A DNA stretch of 64,000 bases from CANIGN01 sp964538275 (lineage in GTDB: Bacteria > Bdellovibrionota > UBA2428): contig CAZIFW010000007.1 of the NCBI GenBank assembly GCA_964538275.1, forward strand, positions 14,530 to 78,529, written 5' to 3'. Each line of letters begins with the position of its first letter. The first letter of the stretch is position 1. Position numbers and translations under genes: made by a program. The notes under the pieces are model-generated. The model saw nothing but the letters and a program-made list of their open reading frames with translations. It had not been told where the DNA came from and did no database searches. Of the stretch, positions 51,047 to 60,963 are shown one piece after another.

Positions 51047-51315
51047 ATACCCCTCAATCTAAGCATCCCAGCCTCTAAGGACAAGGGGGCAAACAAAGCT
51101 CTTAATAACAATTTGTGGGTCATATTTTCTGCTTTTACAGAGTCTCAGATTGCCCTTAGCTCGATATGAATAAAAGCTAAAAAAAATTTCATGCCTCCAT
51201 TTACCCGTCAAAAGCCTGAGCCTCGTAAAAGGACCATTATTTCCACTTGCGTCAAATAGCTATAAACCCTTAGAAATTTGGCCTTTTTTCACACAAGTTG
51301 AGTAGACTTTTCTCT
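51047..51315. promoter_or_regulatory. Divergent region between DUF1844-htrA and the Bat operon
   Basis: 269 bases with no convincing gene. It must contain both promoters. A/T-rich stretches lie at 51170-51190 and 51270-51300, but no clear -35/-10 pair or palindrome was found. No ribosome site is visible before the moxR start. Confidence 0.35.
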
Positions 51316-52305
51316 ATGGCAGACCTCAACCAACTTGCAGAACTCATCAAACACGAAGGTGGCTTTATCAAACAACTCGAATCCGAAATGGGTCGAGTGA
51401 TTGTGGGCCAAAAAAAGATGGTGGAGCGAATCCTCATGGGTCTGCTCAGCGGCGGGCACATTTTGCTAGAAGGGTTACCCGGCCTTGCAAAAACACTTGC
51501 TGTAAAAACTCTAGCGGATCTTATTGAGCTTTCTTTTAAAAGATTACAATTTACTCCCGACCTTCTTCCATCGGATCTAACGGGAACAATGATATTCAAT
51601 CCTAAAACAGGTGAGTTTTTTCCAAAAAAAGGCCCTATCTTTGCAAACATAGTCTTAGCTGACGAAATCAACCGTGCACCCGCAAAAGTTCAGTCGGCAC
51701 TCCTAGAATGTATGGCAGAGAAACAAGTGACTATTGGCGAAGAAACTTACAAACTCACAGAGCCCTTCGTCGTTCTTGCTACTCAAAACCCTATTGAGCA
51801 AGAAGGAACCTATCGACTGCCTGAAGCTCAAATGGACCGCTTCATGTTCAAAGTTCTTATTCCGTATCCCAGCAAAGCAGATGAGCTTAAAATTCTAGAA
51901 ACTCAAGCAGGACTTAAAGATGTGGCACTTAAGCCTGTAGCCACTGCTAATCAAATCTTAAAAGCACGAAGCCTATGCCAAGAAATTTATCTCGATGCAA
52001 AGGTTAAGGATTACATTATTGAAATTGTATTCGCGACACGTGAACCCAAAGCTCGCAAAGAATTGCGCGAAATCGAGGAGTATATCCAAGTAGGAGCTTC
52101 ACCCCGTGCAACCCTTGCACTTGCAAGAGCATCTCGAGCCAAGGCATTTATTGAAGGTCGCGCTTTTGTAACTCCAGATGATGTTAAAGCTATTGCTCCT
52201 GATGTGCTCAGACATCGCGTAATACTTTCTTTTGAAGCTGAAGCACAAGAAGTAAACTCACAACAAGTTGTAAACAAAATACTTTCGGCCCTCCCAACGC
52301 CCTAG
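51316..52305 (+). CDS. moxR: MoxR-family AAA+ ATPase
   Basis: Chaperone-like ATPase that acts with VWA-domain partners. About 329 residues from the ATG at 51316; a TTG six codons earlier is less likely. Walker A is ILLEGLPGLAKTLAVK, Walker B IVLADEINRAPAKVQSALLE, sensor 1 FVVLATQNPIEQEGTYRLPE, and the C-terminal lid carries GASPRATLALARASRA with the sensor 2 Arg. It heads the operon of DUF58 and Bat proteins, the standard MRP (MoxR proper) context. No ribosome site seen. Confidence 0.95.
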   Translation: MADLNQLAELIKHEGGFIKQLESEMGRVIVGQKKMVERILMGLLSGGHILLEGLPGLAKTLAVKTLADLIELSFKRLQFTPDLLPSDLTGTMIFNPKTGEFFPKKGPIFANIVLADEINRAPAKVQSALLECMAEKQVTIGEETYKLTEPFVVLATQNPIEQEGTYRLPEAQMDRFMFKVLIPYPSKADELKILETQAGLKDVALKPVATANQILKARSLCQEIYLDAKVKDYIIEIVFATREPKARKELREIEEYIQVGASPRATLALARASRAKAFIEGRAFVTPDDVKAIAPDVLRHRVILSFEAEAQEVNSQQVVNKILSALPTP

Positions 52306-52322
52306 GTGAGAGCTAAAAAACG

Positions 52323-53183
52323 ATGACACTCGAAGAGTTCCTCAAAGAAATTCGCAGCATTGAGATTCGAAGTCATCATATTATCAAAAAAAATCTCGTA
52401 GGAGAATTTCAGTCTCGCTTTAAGGGATCAGGGCTACAGTTTAAAGAATTTCGGCCTTATGTATACGGCGATGATATTCGCCATATTTCATGGACAACTT
52501 CTGCTCGCATGAACGATCCTGTTCTAAAAACTTTTGAAGAAGAGCGAGACAAAAATTATTTTCTAGTTGTCGACGTAAGTGCTTCTGCCCGCAAGGGCCC
52601 ACTGGGGGGAAGTGTTGCTTTTCGTATTGCAGAAATTGCAGCCACTCTAGCTCTTAGTGCTGAAGATCTGGGTGAAAAAATGGGACTACTTACTTTTACC
52701 AGTAAAGTAGAAAAATGCCTTCCGCCAGAGCGTGGAAGAAACCACGTTTTACGCTTACTTAGAGAAATTTTAAGAAGTGAAGATTTAGGACGCGGTACTG
52801 ATCCATCGCGCGCACTTAAAGAACTTCGCGGTTATCTCAAAAAACAAAGTGTGATTTTTTACATTTCTGACTTTGAAAAACTTCCTGATCAAAGTCTAAT
52901 TAAAGAATATTCCATTAAGCATGAATTTATGGCTTTTGGAGTTTTCCATAGTCGTCTTCAAAATTTTCCCGCCTTTCCCTTTGTAGAGATGGAAGCAGCA
53001 GAAAGCGGCCGACCCTTTACGGTCGCTACAGATACAGCAGCGTTTCACTTTAAAGTTAAGAACGAACAAACTAAAATTCTTCAAGCAGCTAAGTTTTTTA
53101 AATCCATGGGCGTGCCCTTTTTGAGCGTCAATGAAAGCCAAGATTTCCTTAAACCTCTTGAGAAACTTTTGAAAGGTAGATGA
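52323..53183 (+). CDS. DUF58 domain protein
   Basis: 286 residues. The DUF58 hallmark GDDIRHISWTTSARMNDPVL is at residues 50-70. A VWA-like metal site follows (FLVVDVSASARKG). No membrane segment, so cytoplasmic. It is a standard partner of MoxR, possibly its adaptor. It starts 17 bases after moxR and overlaps the next gene by four bases (ATGA). Confidence 0.93.
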   Translation: MTLEEFLKEIRSIEIRSHHIIKKNLVGEFQSRFKGSGLQFKEFRPYVYGDDIRHISWTTSARMNDPVLKTFEEERDKNYFLVVDVSASARKGPLGGSVAFRIAEIAATLALSAEDLGEKMGLLTFTSKVEKCLPPERGRNHVLRLLREILRSEDLGRGTDPSRALKELRGYLKKQSVIFYISDFEKLPDQSLIKEYSIKHEFMAFGVFHSRLQNFPAFPFVEMEAAESGRPFTVATDTAAFHFKVKNEQTKILQAAKFFKSMGVPFLSVNESQDFLKPLEKLLKGR

Positions 53184-53950
53184 TGGACTCTATTGCTGCC
53201 GGAGAAAGCTATTCAGGTTCATGTCCCCCGGGAATGAAGGCTGACCTACGCGTAGGACAGCTTCTTCCAAGTGCAGAAAAAGCGACTGTTAAAGTTCTCA
53301 AGGTTGATGGCGAAACCTTTGTTTTAGGACCCATGAAGGCGGGACAAATACTTGTAAGCGTCCCCTGTGATATCTCCTACCAATCAGTTTCATTCATTGT
53401 AAATGAAATGCCCCCAGAGGCTGCACTTAACCGATACTCGCCCCTTCGCTCGGAGAAAGTTGAATACCCTTTTACAATCTATATTTTGTTAGCCGTCATC
53501 GTACTTTCTCCTTTGTTAGGATTTTTTGCCTACAAATTTAGAAAGAAGAAGATCAGCTTCAAAAAAAGTGTATCCACCACTCTCAAAAGAGACCCACGCG
53601 TATTACTGGAAGAAGAACTCAACTTTTTACAAAAAAATGTTCAATTACCAGAAAGCCACCATTTCCATAAACTCTATAAACGCCTGAGAAAGTTTATTGA
53701 AAGTGAACTGAACCTTAAAACGAAAGCTCTCACCACTCAGGAATTCTTGGGCACCTTTAGAGCATTGGCACTTCAACAAAGCACCAACCAATCTCTTATT
53801 TCACAGCTTGAATATGTTCTACGCACTGCTGATGATGTACGTTTTGCAGGGAAAGCATTTACTGCCGAACTCTGGGTTGATTATTTACAAAAAGCTAAAG
53901 AGATAGTGGCAGCCTTTCCAAAGAAAGTTGAGGCCGTGAAAAAGAAATGA
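53180..53950 (+). CDS. Bat operon membrane protein (DUF4381-like)
   Basis: 256 residues. An N-terminal domain of about 95 residues (MKADLRVGQLLPSAEKATVK...) precedes one transmembrane helix (about 97-118, FTIYILLAVIVLSPLLGFFA) and a basic cytoplasmic helical domain (RDPRVLLEEELNFLQ to EIVAAFPKKVEAV). No signal peptide, so the N-terminal domain is exported by the helix alone. Position between the DUF58 gene and batA equals that of DUF4381-type proteins. Four-base overlaps on both sides. Confidence 0.7.
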   Translation: MMDSIAAGESYSGSCPPGMKADLRVGQLLPSAEKATVKVLKVDGETFVLGPMKAGQILVSVPCDISYQSVSFIVNEMPPEAALNRYSPLRSEKVEYPFTIYILLAVIVLSPLLGFFAYKFRKKKISFKKSVSTTLKRDPRVLLEEELNFLQKNVQLPESHHFHKLYKRLRKFIESELNLKTKALTTQEFLGTFRALALQQSTNQSLISQLEYVLRTADDVRFAGKAFTAELWVDYLQKAKEIVAAFPKKVEAVKKK

Positions 53951-54942
53951 CATGGGCCAATCCGGAAGCCTTTTGGCTTTTTATACCTCTTCTTTATGCG
54001 GCCTATTATTACTGGCGCAAATCCATTCGCCATCGTAGTCGCTTAACATTTCCTTTTGATTGGTCTCTAGACAATAGTCGACGTCAAATACTCACCCCTT
54101 TTAGACTCCAAGGAATTTTACAATTTATAGGACTAAGTCTTTTAATTGTGGCTCTGGCTCGCCCACAACGTCGCCTAGAAAAAGAAAAACGCATAGTAGA
54201 AGCCGTAGATCTTATGTTGGTCTTTGACCTCTCAAAATCCATGGAGGCCTTAGATTTCTCACCTAATCGCCGACGAGTTGCCATAGACACTCTCACTCAG
54301 TTTATAAATCGACGCATGGATGATCGTATTGGGTTAGTGCTTTTCAGTGGCGAAGCTTATCTAAGCACTCCCTTAACTTTAGATCACAAACTTGTGCTTA
54401 CTAATTTAAAAAACAGTTCCAATACTGGCTTAGAAGATGGCACCGCTATTGGCCAGTCTCTTGCAGTGGCCGTCAGCCACTTAAAAAACTCAAAAGCTAA
54501 ATCTCGAGTTGTGCTTCTGGTAACGGATGGGGACAACAACATGGGATCCGTAGATCCTGTATCAGCGGCACAAATTGCAGCTGGCTATGGTTTGAAAATT
54601 TACACGATTGGCATTGGTAAAAAAGGTCGCGTTCCCTACCCTGTTATTGTAGATGACGGCTTTGGACAAAAGCGACAAATGCTCAACTATCTGACAGATG
54701 CTGCAAATGACGAACTTTTAAAAAGAATATCTGATTTAACCGGGGGTCGTTTCTTCTCTGCCACTGATCAAAACGTACTTCCTAAAATCTTTCAAGAAAT
54801 TGACCGTCTTGAAAAAAGTAAAGTTGAAATACTTAAGCAAGTTAAGATCACAGAACTTGCTGATACTTGGATGTGGTTAGGCATTTTTGTCCTCAGCATT
54901 CAACTCTTTGGATTACAAACTCTTTGGAGAAAGTACCCATGA
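53947..54942 (+). CDS. batA: BatA-like VWA membrane protein
   Basis: 331 residues: two N-terminal helices (AFWLFIPLLYAAYYYW; GILQFIGLSLLIVALA), a periplasmic von Willebrand A domain (about 85-290) and a C-terminal helix (MWLGIFVLSIQLFGLQTLW). The MIDAS is complete: Asp-x-Ser-x-Ser in LVFDLSKSMEALD, Thr in STPLTLDH and Asp in LLVTDGDNNMGS. Bat proteins respond to oxidative or envelope stress in Bacteroides and Leptospira. Overlaps neighbours by four bases each. Confidence 0.92.
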   Translation: MTWANPEAFWLFIPLLYAAYYYWRKSIRHRSRLTFPFDWSLDNSRRQILTPFRLQGILQFIGLSLLIVALARPQRRLEKEKRIVEAVDLMLVFDLSKSMEALDFSPNRRRVAIDTLTQFINRRMDDRIGLVLFSGEAYLSTPLTLDHKLVLTNLKNSSNTGLEDGTAIGQSLAVAVSHLKNSKAKSRVVLLVTDGDNNMGSVDPVSAAQIAAGYGLKIYTIGIGKKGRVPYPVIVDDGFGQKRQMLNYLTDAANDELLKRISDLTGGRFFSATDQNVLPKIFQEIDRLEKSKVEILKQVKITELADTWMWLGIFVLSIQLFGLQTLWRKYP

Positions 54943-56774
54943 GTGCAGAATTTTATTATCCAGAACGCGCGTTAGCTTTTTTTGTAATCATAGTTCTAAT
55001 CTTCTTTATTTATCGATCTCATAAATTGAGAAAGATTTTTTCAGAAGGCTTAAAAACTTCAAAATCGCTTGATCGATCTCACTCTTTTCACGCTCCTAAG
55101 AATCGCATCATCAAAGAGAGTCTTTTTGTATTGGCACTTATCATGATTGCTTTTTCACTCATGCGTCCTCGCTGGGGAGAAAAAGAGCGCAAGCGCCGTA
55201 TACAAAGCGTAGACCTTTGTATAGCGGTCGATCTATCTCAGAGTATGTTGGCTGAGGACATGAGTCCCAACCGTCTAAGATTTGCTAAGCGTGAAATGAC
55301 TCTGCTCTTGGAAAAATTAGGAGAATACCGTGTTTCTCTCGTAGGCTTTGCAGGAGGTGCTTTTACAGCTGCCCCCTTAACGAGCGATCTTGATGCCGTG
55401 GCCGATCTTTTGAGTCCACTTGATACTGATTATGTGAGTCATCCCTCAACTTCACTGGAGAGCGCTCTAGTAACCTGCTCAGAATCTTTGGGCTATGCAG
55501 ATATCACAAGTCGCGAAGAGGACGATGATAAGGAAAGTGCCGGTATTATTCTTTTGGTTACAGATGGAGATGATTCTCTAGATTTAAACTCGGATGTTGT
55601 TAAAGGTCTTAAACGTAAAAAAATAACTGTAAATTCTTACCTAGTTGGCAAAGACACTCCTATGCAAATGCCCCTACGTGATTCGATGGGAGCAATCTCT
55701 GGTTTTGTACGTAATCCAGAAGACGGAAGCGTGGCTACCACTCAACTTCAAAGTAAAAAAGCTAGCGAACTGAGTAAAGAAAGCAAAGGCAAAGTTTATA
55801 TAGCAAGTCAAATTGCAGACTTTGGAGAGTTATTTAAAGATGACTTAAAAAAATTCGAAAGCAAAGCACGTGAAGAAGGAGTGGATGTTGAAAAAGAAGA
55901 ACAATTTCAAATTCCACTCTTAATTGCGATCTTGTTGCTGTTTATAGAAATATTTCTCACTGAGACCGGTGGTGTTTGGCCTGCTTTTAGAAAAAAATAC
56001 TTTAACTTCCTATGGATATTTTTATTTGTGGGCCAAGGCGCACATGCGGCCGGCTTAATAGAAAGTATCAAAAATAATCTTGGGGTTTTTCTTTTTGAAC
56101 AAGGTCGCTTTGCATATTCAATTAAATTCTTTCAAGAAAACATTGAATCCTCACCGGAGAACAAACTCTTTCTTTACAATTGGGCCTCTTCAAAGCTTAA
56201 CAAAATTGAACGCGATCAAATGCAACTTATGGCTGATGGCAAAGCCAATCCAGAAACCCTAGCCTCAAGCCCCGCTGCTATTGAAGCTTCTGAAATCGCT
56301 AAAATGATTGAAAGCATAGTAAAAAAAGAAAAAGACCCACACTGGAATAAGCGATGGAACTTTCAACTAGCAAATGCCTATGAATTGAGTGGAAAAACTG
56401 CCTCTGCCATTAGCTCATATTACGACACACTCGGCGAACCCGTCACACCTGAACTAGACACGGCCGCTAAACATAATCTTGCACGTTTGCTTAAAGATAG
56501 CTCACAAGGCGGCGGTGGAGGGCAAGGTGATTCGAGTGGAAGTGGCGGTCAAGGCGAATCTGGTGGCGCTAACAACAACCAAGACCCTGCACAAGGACAA
56601 GAAAAAAAACCTCAAGATTACCAAGGTAAAAACTTCACTCCTGAACAAGTTAAACAAATTCTTCAAAACGTAGGAAGCGAAGAGCGCAATGTTATGAAGA
56701 AAAAGTCTAAAGAAGAATCTAGAAAAAAATCTAAAGAATTTGGAGAAGGGAGCTCCAACAACAAACCATGGTAA
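54939..56774 (+). CDS. batB: BatB-BatC fusion (VWA plus TPR)
   Basis: About 611 residues from the ATG at 54939, which overlaps the batA stop (ATGA). The BatB half has two helices and a VWA domain with MIDAS CIAVDLSQSMLAEDMSPNRL and LLVTDGDDSLDL. A helix near 350 (LLIAILLLFIEIFL) is followed by a second hydrophobic segment ending in HAAG, resembling the signal peptide of BatC. The BatC half carries TPR pairs (LFEQGRFAYSIKFFQENIES; FQLANAYELSGKTASAISSY) and a Gly/Ser/Gln-rich C-terminus. In many bacteria batB and batC are separate genes. Confidence 0.9.
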   Translation: MSAEFYYPERALAFFVIIVLIFFIYRSHKLRKIFSEGLKTSKSLDRSHSFHAPKNRIIKESLFVLALIMIAFSLMRPRWGEKERKRRIQSVDLCIAVDLSQSMLAEDMSPNRLRFAKREMTLLLEKLGEYRVSLVGFAGGAFTAAPLTSDLDAVADLLSPLDTDYVSHPSTSLESALVTCSESLGYADITSREEDDDKESAGIILLVTDGDDSLDLNSDVVKGLKRKKITVNSYLVGKDTPMQMPLRDSMGAISGFVRNPEDGSVATTQLQSKKASELSKESKGKVYIASQIADFGELFKDDLKKFESKAREEGVDVEKEEQFQIPLLIAILLLFIEIFLTETGGVWPAFRKKYFNFLWIFLFVGQGAHAAGLIESIKNNLGVFLFEQGRFAYSIKFFQENIESSPENKLFLYNWASSKLNKIERDQMQLMADGKANPETLASSPAAIEASEIAKMIESIVKKEKDPHWNKRWNFQLANAYELSGKTASAISSYYDTLGEPVTPELDTAAKHNLARLLKDSSQGGGGGQGDSSGSGGQGESGGANNNQDPAQGQEKKPQDYQGKNFTPEQVKQILQNVGSEERNVMKKKSKEESRKKSKEFGEGSSNNKPW

Positions 56775-58612
56775 AATTCTTAAAAAAACTCCCCTTTATT
56801 TTTTTCTCCATAAACGTTGCTATTGCAGCTGTTGATGTTTCTGTAAGTCCGCAGGAAACCGATGGATCGCCTGTAATTGTAAAATTTATTATAAAAGATG
56901 AAGAAGGCGAGCCCGAAGTTGTAAAAGTTCCTGAAGACGACTCAAATTGGCGCATATCACCACCTATCACACAAACTTCCAAGAGCTTTCGTGTGAATGG
57001 CCTCAACATGGAAAGTACCTCAAGCACTACGATTCAGTTCTTTTTACATCCGCTCAAAGCAGGACAACTTAAAGTTCCCCTTATTCAAATTAAGCTCAAT
57101 GAAAAAGCCTACAGCACGCCCCAGACTACCATTCGTGTCACTAAGCTTCGGAATCAGCAAAACCCCAATCGCCCGCAGTTGCCAAACATTCCCGGCTTTC
57201 CAATGTTTCCACTTGATGACAATAGCGACGATTCTGACTTTGTAAATCCACTGGATGTTGTAGAAGGAACAAAAAAGCTTGAAGTAGCAATTGTTCCCGA
57301 GCCCAGCAAAGTTCAAGTCTATGAAGGCGAACTAATTGTTCTACCCTTTTATATTTATACAAATGAAAATATTTTTAGAAACTTAGAATTTGCCAGTTTC
57401 CCTACCTTTAAGGATTTTATCAAAGAAGAACTCTATCTTCCTAAAAACTGGCGTACCGAACGCGTTAAATACCGTGGAGCTGATTATTACAAAGCAGAAA
57501 TCATTCGCTTTGCTCTCTTTCCCTTAAAAGAAGGTGAACTTTTAATTGATCCCCTTAATATGCGTTTTGAAATTGATGACAGCCTCTTTAGCCTCAGAAG
57601 ACATATGCCAAATTCCCAAGAACAGCCTAATAATTTTCTACGCTCTTCAGGTTCTATTCCCATAACGGTTAAACCCTTACCCCCCAAACCCGCTAACATT
57701 ACCCAGTCTGAAGTAGCCGTGGGTAAATACACAATTCAAGTTACTCCACCCCAAACAGCTCTCACTCAGAACGAGGCATTTACTCTTACTTTTCGAATTG
57801 AAGGGCAGGGAAATATAAAAGGTATTCCAGAACCTGAAGTTAATCTTCCTGAAGGCTTACAAAAAAGTAAAACGGCTACAGATTATTCCATCAACACACT
57901 TTCAGAAGGATACAAAGAATTTGACCTTCTTCTTGTGCCTCGAAAAAGTGGAACCCTCTCTATTCCAGAAAAAGATTGGGCTTTCTTTAATCCTGACAAA
58001 AAATCTTACGAAGTTCTCAAAATTCCCTCCATAGAGTTAAAGATAAACCCTTCTACTAAAAACTATGTTGATGGTTCAGCTACACAAAAGCTTCAAGAAC
58101 TTGTGTATTCAGGCAAGCAAAGTTTTGAAAAACTAGGAGATCCAGATCTTCCAATTTGGGCATGGGGACTTCCTGTATTTCTTTATGCATTCGCAGCAAT
58201 ATTATTTATTCAAAGACGCAAACAAGAACAAGAAGACCTTCTCATTGCAAATCAACCTTGGGTACTTATTGAAAGAAAAATTCTTGCACAGCATGACTTA
58301 AAATCCAATGAAGCCTTAGGACTAGTAGAAGAGTGGATTTTACAGCGCTTCAAAGTTTTAAATTTTGAAGAAGCTGCTTTTGAAGATCTGACTGAAGCCC
58401 TAAGAAATAAAACGCCACCTTCTACCGAGCCTAAAGTAGAGAAACTCAAAGAAAAATTTAAACTCATCGAATCAACACGTTTTAGCAGTACAAAAAAAAC
58501 AAACAATCTAAACTTGTCATTTGCAGAAATTAAAAAACTTTCAGAAGAAATTATTCTGGCAACATCAAACTATGTTTCCCCATCTCCTTCCGATGAAGAA
58601 GATGAGGATTAA
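56768..58612 (+). CDS. batD: BatD-like membrane protein
   Basis: 614 residues. Signal peptide MVKFLKKLPFIFFSINVAIA. Large periplasmic part with repeated Ig-like beta domains (DVSVSPQETDGSPVIVKFII; KVQVYEGELIVLPFYIYTNE; KYTIQVTPPQTALTQNEAFT), then one helix (LPIWAWGLPVFLYAFAAILF, about 462-482) and a cytoplasmic helical tail. This is the BatD layout. It overlaps the fusion gene by seven bases and ends the operon before a terminator. Confidence 0.9.
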   Translation: MVKFLKKLPFIFFSINVAIAAVDVSVSPQETDGSPVIVKFIIKDEEGEPEVVKVPEDDSNWRISPPITQTSKSFRVNGLNMESTSSTTIQFFLHPLKAGQLKVPLIQIKLNEKAYSTPQTTIRVTKLRNQQNPNRPQLPNIPGFPMFPLDDNSDDSDFVNPLDVVEGTKKLEVAIVPEPSKVQVYEGELIVLPFYIYTNENIFRNLEFASFPTFKDFIKEELYLPKNWRTERVKYRGADYYKAEIIRFALFPLKEGELLIDPLNMRFEIDDSLFSLRRHMPNSQEQPNNFLRSSGSIPITVKPLPPKPANITQSEVAVGKYTIQVTPPQTALTQNEAFTLTFRIEGQGNIKGIPEPEVNLPEGLQKSKTATDYSINTLSEGYKEFDLLLVPRKSGTLSIPEKDWAFFNPDKKSYEVLKIPSIELKINPSTKNYVDGSATQKLQELVYSGKQSFEKLGDPDLPIWAWGLPVFLYAFAAILFIQRRKQEQEDLLIANQPWVLIERKILAQHDLKSNEALGLVEEWILQRFKVLNFEEAAFEDLTEALRNKTPPSTEPKVEKLKEKFKLIESTRFSSTKKTNNLNLSFAEIKKLSEEIILATSNYVSPSPSDEEDED

Positions 58613-58616
58613 ATTT

Positions 58617-58640
58617 GAGGCAAATAAACGCCTTTTTTTT
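58617..58640 (+). terminator. Intrinsic terminator of the Bat operon
   Basis: GAGGC/GCCTT (4 Watson-Crick pairs plus a G-T) with an 8-base loop, directly followed by eight T, five bases after the batD stop. The stem is short but the T-run is strong. Confidence 0.65.
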
Positions 58641-58641
58641 A

Positions 58642-60963
58642 CTAATTAACAACTGTCCAATCGTAGAGTATCGATAGAATATTTCTGATTGTAATAACGA
58701 ACTCGGTAGGGCTTAAGACTTTACCATCGGGCCCCTTCAAGCCATCTGGAACTTGGAAGTCAAATTTTTCGAAGGCATGAGATTGATCAGGATTATTCCA
58801 ATACTCGTAAAAGACATCATCATGAACCTTAGCAGCTTCTGCATCCAAAACATCCAGCTGAGCCTCTCTAAAAGCTCCGTACATAGTGGTTTGGTCTTTA
58901 TTTGCAGAACCTGCGATAACAAACTTACCATCAACAGAGATTGTCTTTTGGTGAAGCTCTTGTGAAATATCATGGAGAGCATGAATCTGTTCAGGAGTCA
59001 TTTGTAAGTGTTGTCCATTTACAAATGGTTTAAACGGATATGTTTGCATCCACTTCACTTCAATTCCTGCTTCTTTAAGACGATCTAAATAAAGTAAGTT
59101 CGGCATACCTATTGGCTTAGCAACGGCTAAAGGCTCTAGTAGAATTTTAATTTCAAGAACTCGACCTTCTCGTTCAGCTCTCTTTTTAGCCTCAATTAAT
59201 GCCAGTACAATATTACGCTCAAACATAAACTGGTCTTTGATGATGATTTTGTTTTGTGCAAACTTGATAGCTTGAATGACTTGGTCAACCAGATTTCTAC
59301 GAGTGGAATCTACGTTAGTCATTCCACTTCTAACTACAGCCGAACCACGTGAAGCCACCTGCACAGCAGAACGCTGAGCTTGCATATTTGCTTTACGATC
59401 TAATAAATCAAAAGGAAGCAAAATATTTGCTATCATTTCGGCTTTAGTTTGCCCGCTGCGATAAAGCGACTTTGACCATCCCTCTTTAGCCAAGTGTTCC
59501 ACATAGGAAGGATAACCCGTCAAATTATATGGTCTTGCACTGTAATCCACCTTATCGAGTGCATACTTCATGTCTAAATAGAAATCGTCCAAAACTATCG
59601 CAGCAGCAGGACCATAAACACTTATAACTTCGTCGTAACAAAATGGTCCTGAAGCATCCGTGAGATTTTTAGAGCCAACAAGTGCATGAGCACTGTTAGG
59701 AGTTTTTCCATCCACTACAAAAACCTTACTGTGATCAGACTTTGCACCCCCGTATAATTTTAAATGATCTTGTATACCTGTTTTAGTCAGCAAATCATCC
59801 GTAATCAAAGGTGCAATAAAGCCTGGGAGACCACTTTTATGTGAAGTGATATCAGAAGGTAAAATTACCAAGCGCGAAGGATTCTTCAAAGAATATGCCA
59901 ATAAAAAATTAAAGACGGGCATCATCGATTTCACGTGGCCAAAGTGATTAACCTGATCTCGTAAAATCAATGCTTTTAATTTTGGCTTTTCCTCAAGTAA
60001 CTTAACTATGTGTTTAGCTAAAGAAACCCCAGTCGTGCCTCCCAAAAAGAAGATATCTACAAAAATTGTATCTTCTGCTCGATTCAATGCTTCTAAGGTC
60101 TCGTAAAAAATCCCTTCTTTTTGAGACCAAGCATAATGAGTTTCAACAGAATCAAAACCTTCCTCTGCCGTAAAAACATCTTCTGGACTTGAATTTAAAA
60201 AAGCAGCCAAAGAGCCCTTAGATTCTAATGGATAAAGGGTAGGAACTAGATCTAAAGTTTTCTGAATCTTTAAACGAATGTCTTCAGAAATTTCATTCTT
60301 AGCCAAGTAATCAATTTTGTTACCGCCCACCCAACTCGTTTCAGATATTAAATGACCCGGATGGTGAGGAAACTCTTGAGAAATGTTTGTCGTTAAGTGT
60401 GAAAACTTAGAAGCTAAACATCTACGAGCTTCCTGAAAGGGAGAAAATGGATAAGAAAAATCAGCCGGATAAACATAAGATAAGACAGATGAAAAACATG
60501 TTTGAAGAGCTTCTATAGAGGCTCCCGTATATTTGTTGTAAAGAGCTATCGCTTTGCTTTTATCAGATGCTGTATAGCGAGGATCAACCGAGATTTCTTT
60601 TAGGGCTAATTCAAATTCAAGAGAATAACGCTCAATAAGAGGGAAAATACTTTTACGCTTCTCAAGTTCATCTTGTCTTAAAAAATAACAAACGGCTCCT
60701 AAAATTCTAGGTGTTTTAAAAAAGGCACGTAAACTATTTTGGCAGTCTACGACGTACTCTCTAATTTCACTCCTTACAAGCCACTGACTCAATCTAGAGC
60801 CAACGTCATCGTTAAAAAGATAATTTTTTACGAGAGGATCTTGAGTCAAAATATTTAAACGATTTCTGTCTAGTAATTCTTTTGAGATGTCTACGTTCTG
60901 TGTTTGTGCAACTGTAGATAATAAACATGATATGAAAAGTGAAAGACTCAATAATTTTTTCAT
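58642..60963 (-). CDS. Secreted phospholipase D-like enzyme with two HKD motifs
   Basis: 773 residues. Signal peptide MKKLLSLSLFISCLLSTVAQ. Both catalytic HxKxxxxD motifs are intact: His411/Lys413/Asp418 in SDHSKVFVVDGK, with SKNLTD after it, and His671/Lys673/Asp678 in HQKTISVDGKFVIAGSANKD. The region between and the strands VDIFFLGG and KIIIKDQFM fit a cardiolipin-synthase/PLD fold. An N-terminal helical domain of about 280 residues is unassigned. Unlike cardiolipin synthases it has a cleavable signal and no membrane helices. Activity could be phospholipase or transphosphatidylase in the periplasm. Its start overlaps the upstream gene by four bases. Confidence 0.85.
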   Translation of the reverse strand: MKKLLSLSLFISCLLSTVAQTQNVDISKELLDRNRLNILTQDPLVKNYLFNDDVGSRLSQWLVRSEIREYVVDCQNSLRAFFKTPRILGAVCYFLRQDELEKRKSIFPLIERYSLEFELALKEISVDPRYTASDKSKAIALYNKYTGASIEALQTCFSSVLSYVYPADFSYPFSPFQEARRCLASKFSHLTTNISQEFPHHPGHLISETSWVGGNKIDYLAKNEISEDIRLKIQKTLDLVPTLYPLESKGSLAAFLNSSPEDVFTAEEGFDSVETHYAWSQKEGIFYETLEALNRAEDTIFVDIFFLGGTTGVSLAKHIVKLLEEKPKLKALILRDQVNHFGHVKSMMPVFNFLLAYSLKNPSRLVILPSDITSHKSGLPGFIAPLITDDLLTKTGIQDHLKLYGGAKSDHSKVFVVDGKTPNSAHALVGSKNLTDASGPFCYDEVISVYGPAAAIVLDDFYLDMKYALDKVDYSARPYNLTGYPSYVEHLAKEGWSKSLYRSGQTKAEMIANILLPFDLLDRKANMQAQRSAVQVASRGSAVVRSGMTNVDSTRRNLVDQVIQAIKFAQNKIIIKDQFMFERNIVLALIEAKKRAEREGRVLEIKILLEPLAVAKPIGMPNLLYLDRLKEAGIEVKWMQTYPFKPFVNGQHLQMTPEQIHALHDISQELHQKTISVDGKFVIAGSANKDQTTMYGAFREAQLDVLDAEAAKVHDDVFYEYWNNPDQSHAFEKFDFQVPDGLKGPDGKVLSPTEFVITIRNILSILYDWTVVN

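Noticed and set aside
51191..51259. 22-codon ATG frame in the divergent region before moxR
   Set aside because: No ribosome site, no motif and too short to separate from chance.
58252..58506. 84-codon minus-strand frame inside batD
   Set aside because: Ser/Phe-rich reverse shadow of Lys/Glu-rich coding sequence.
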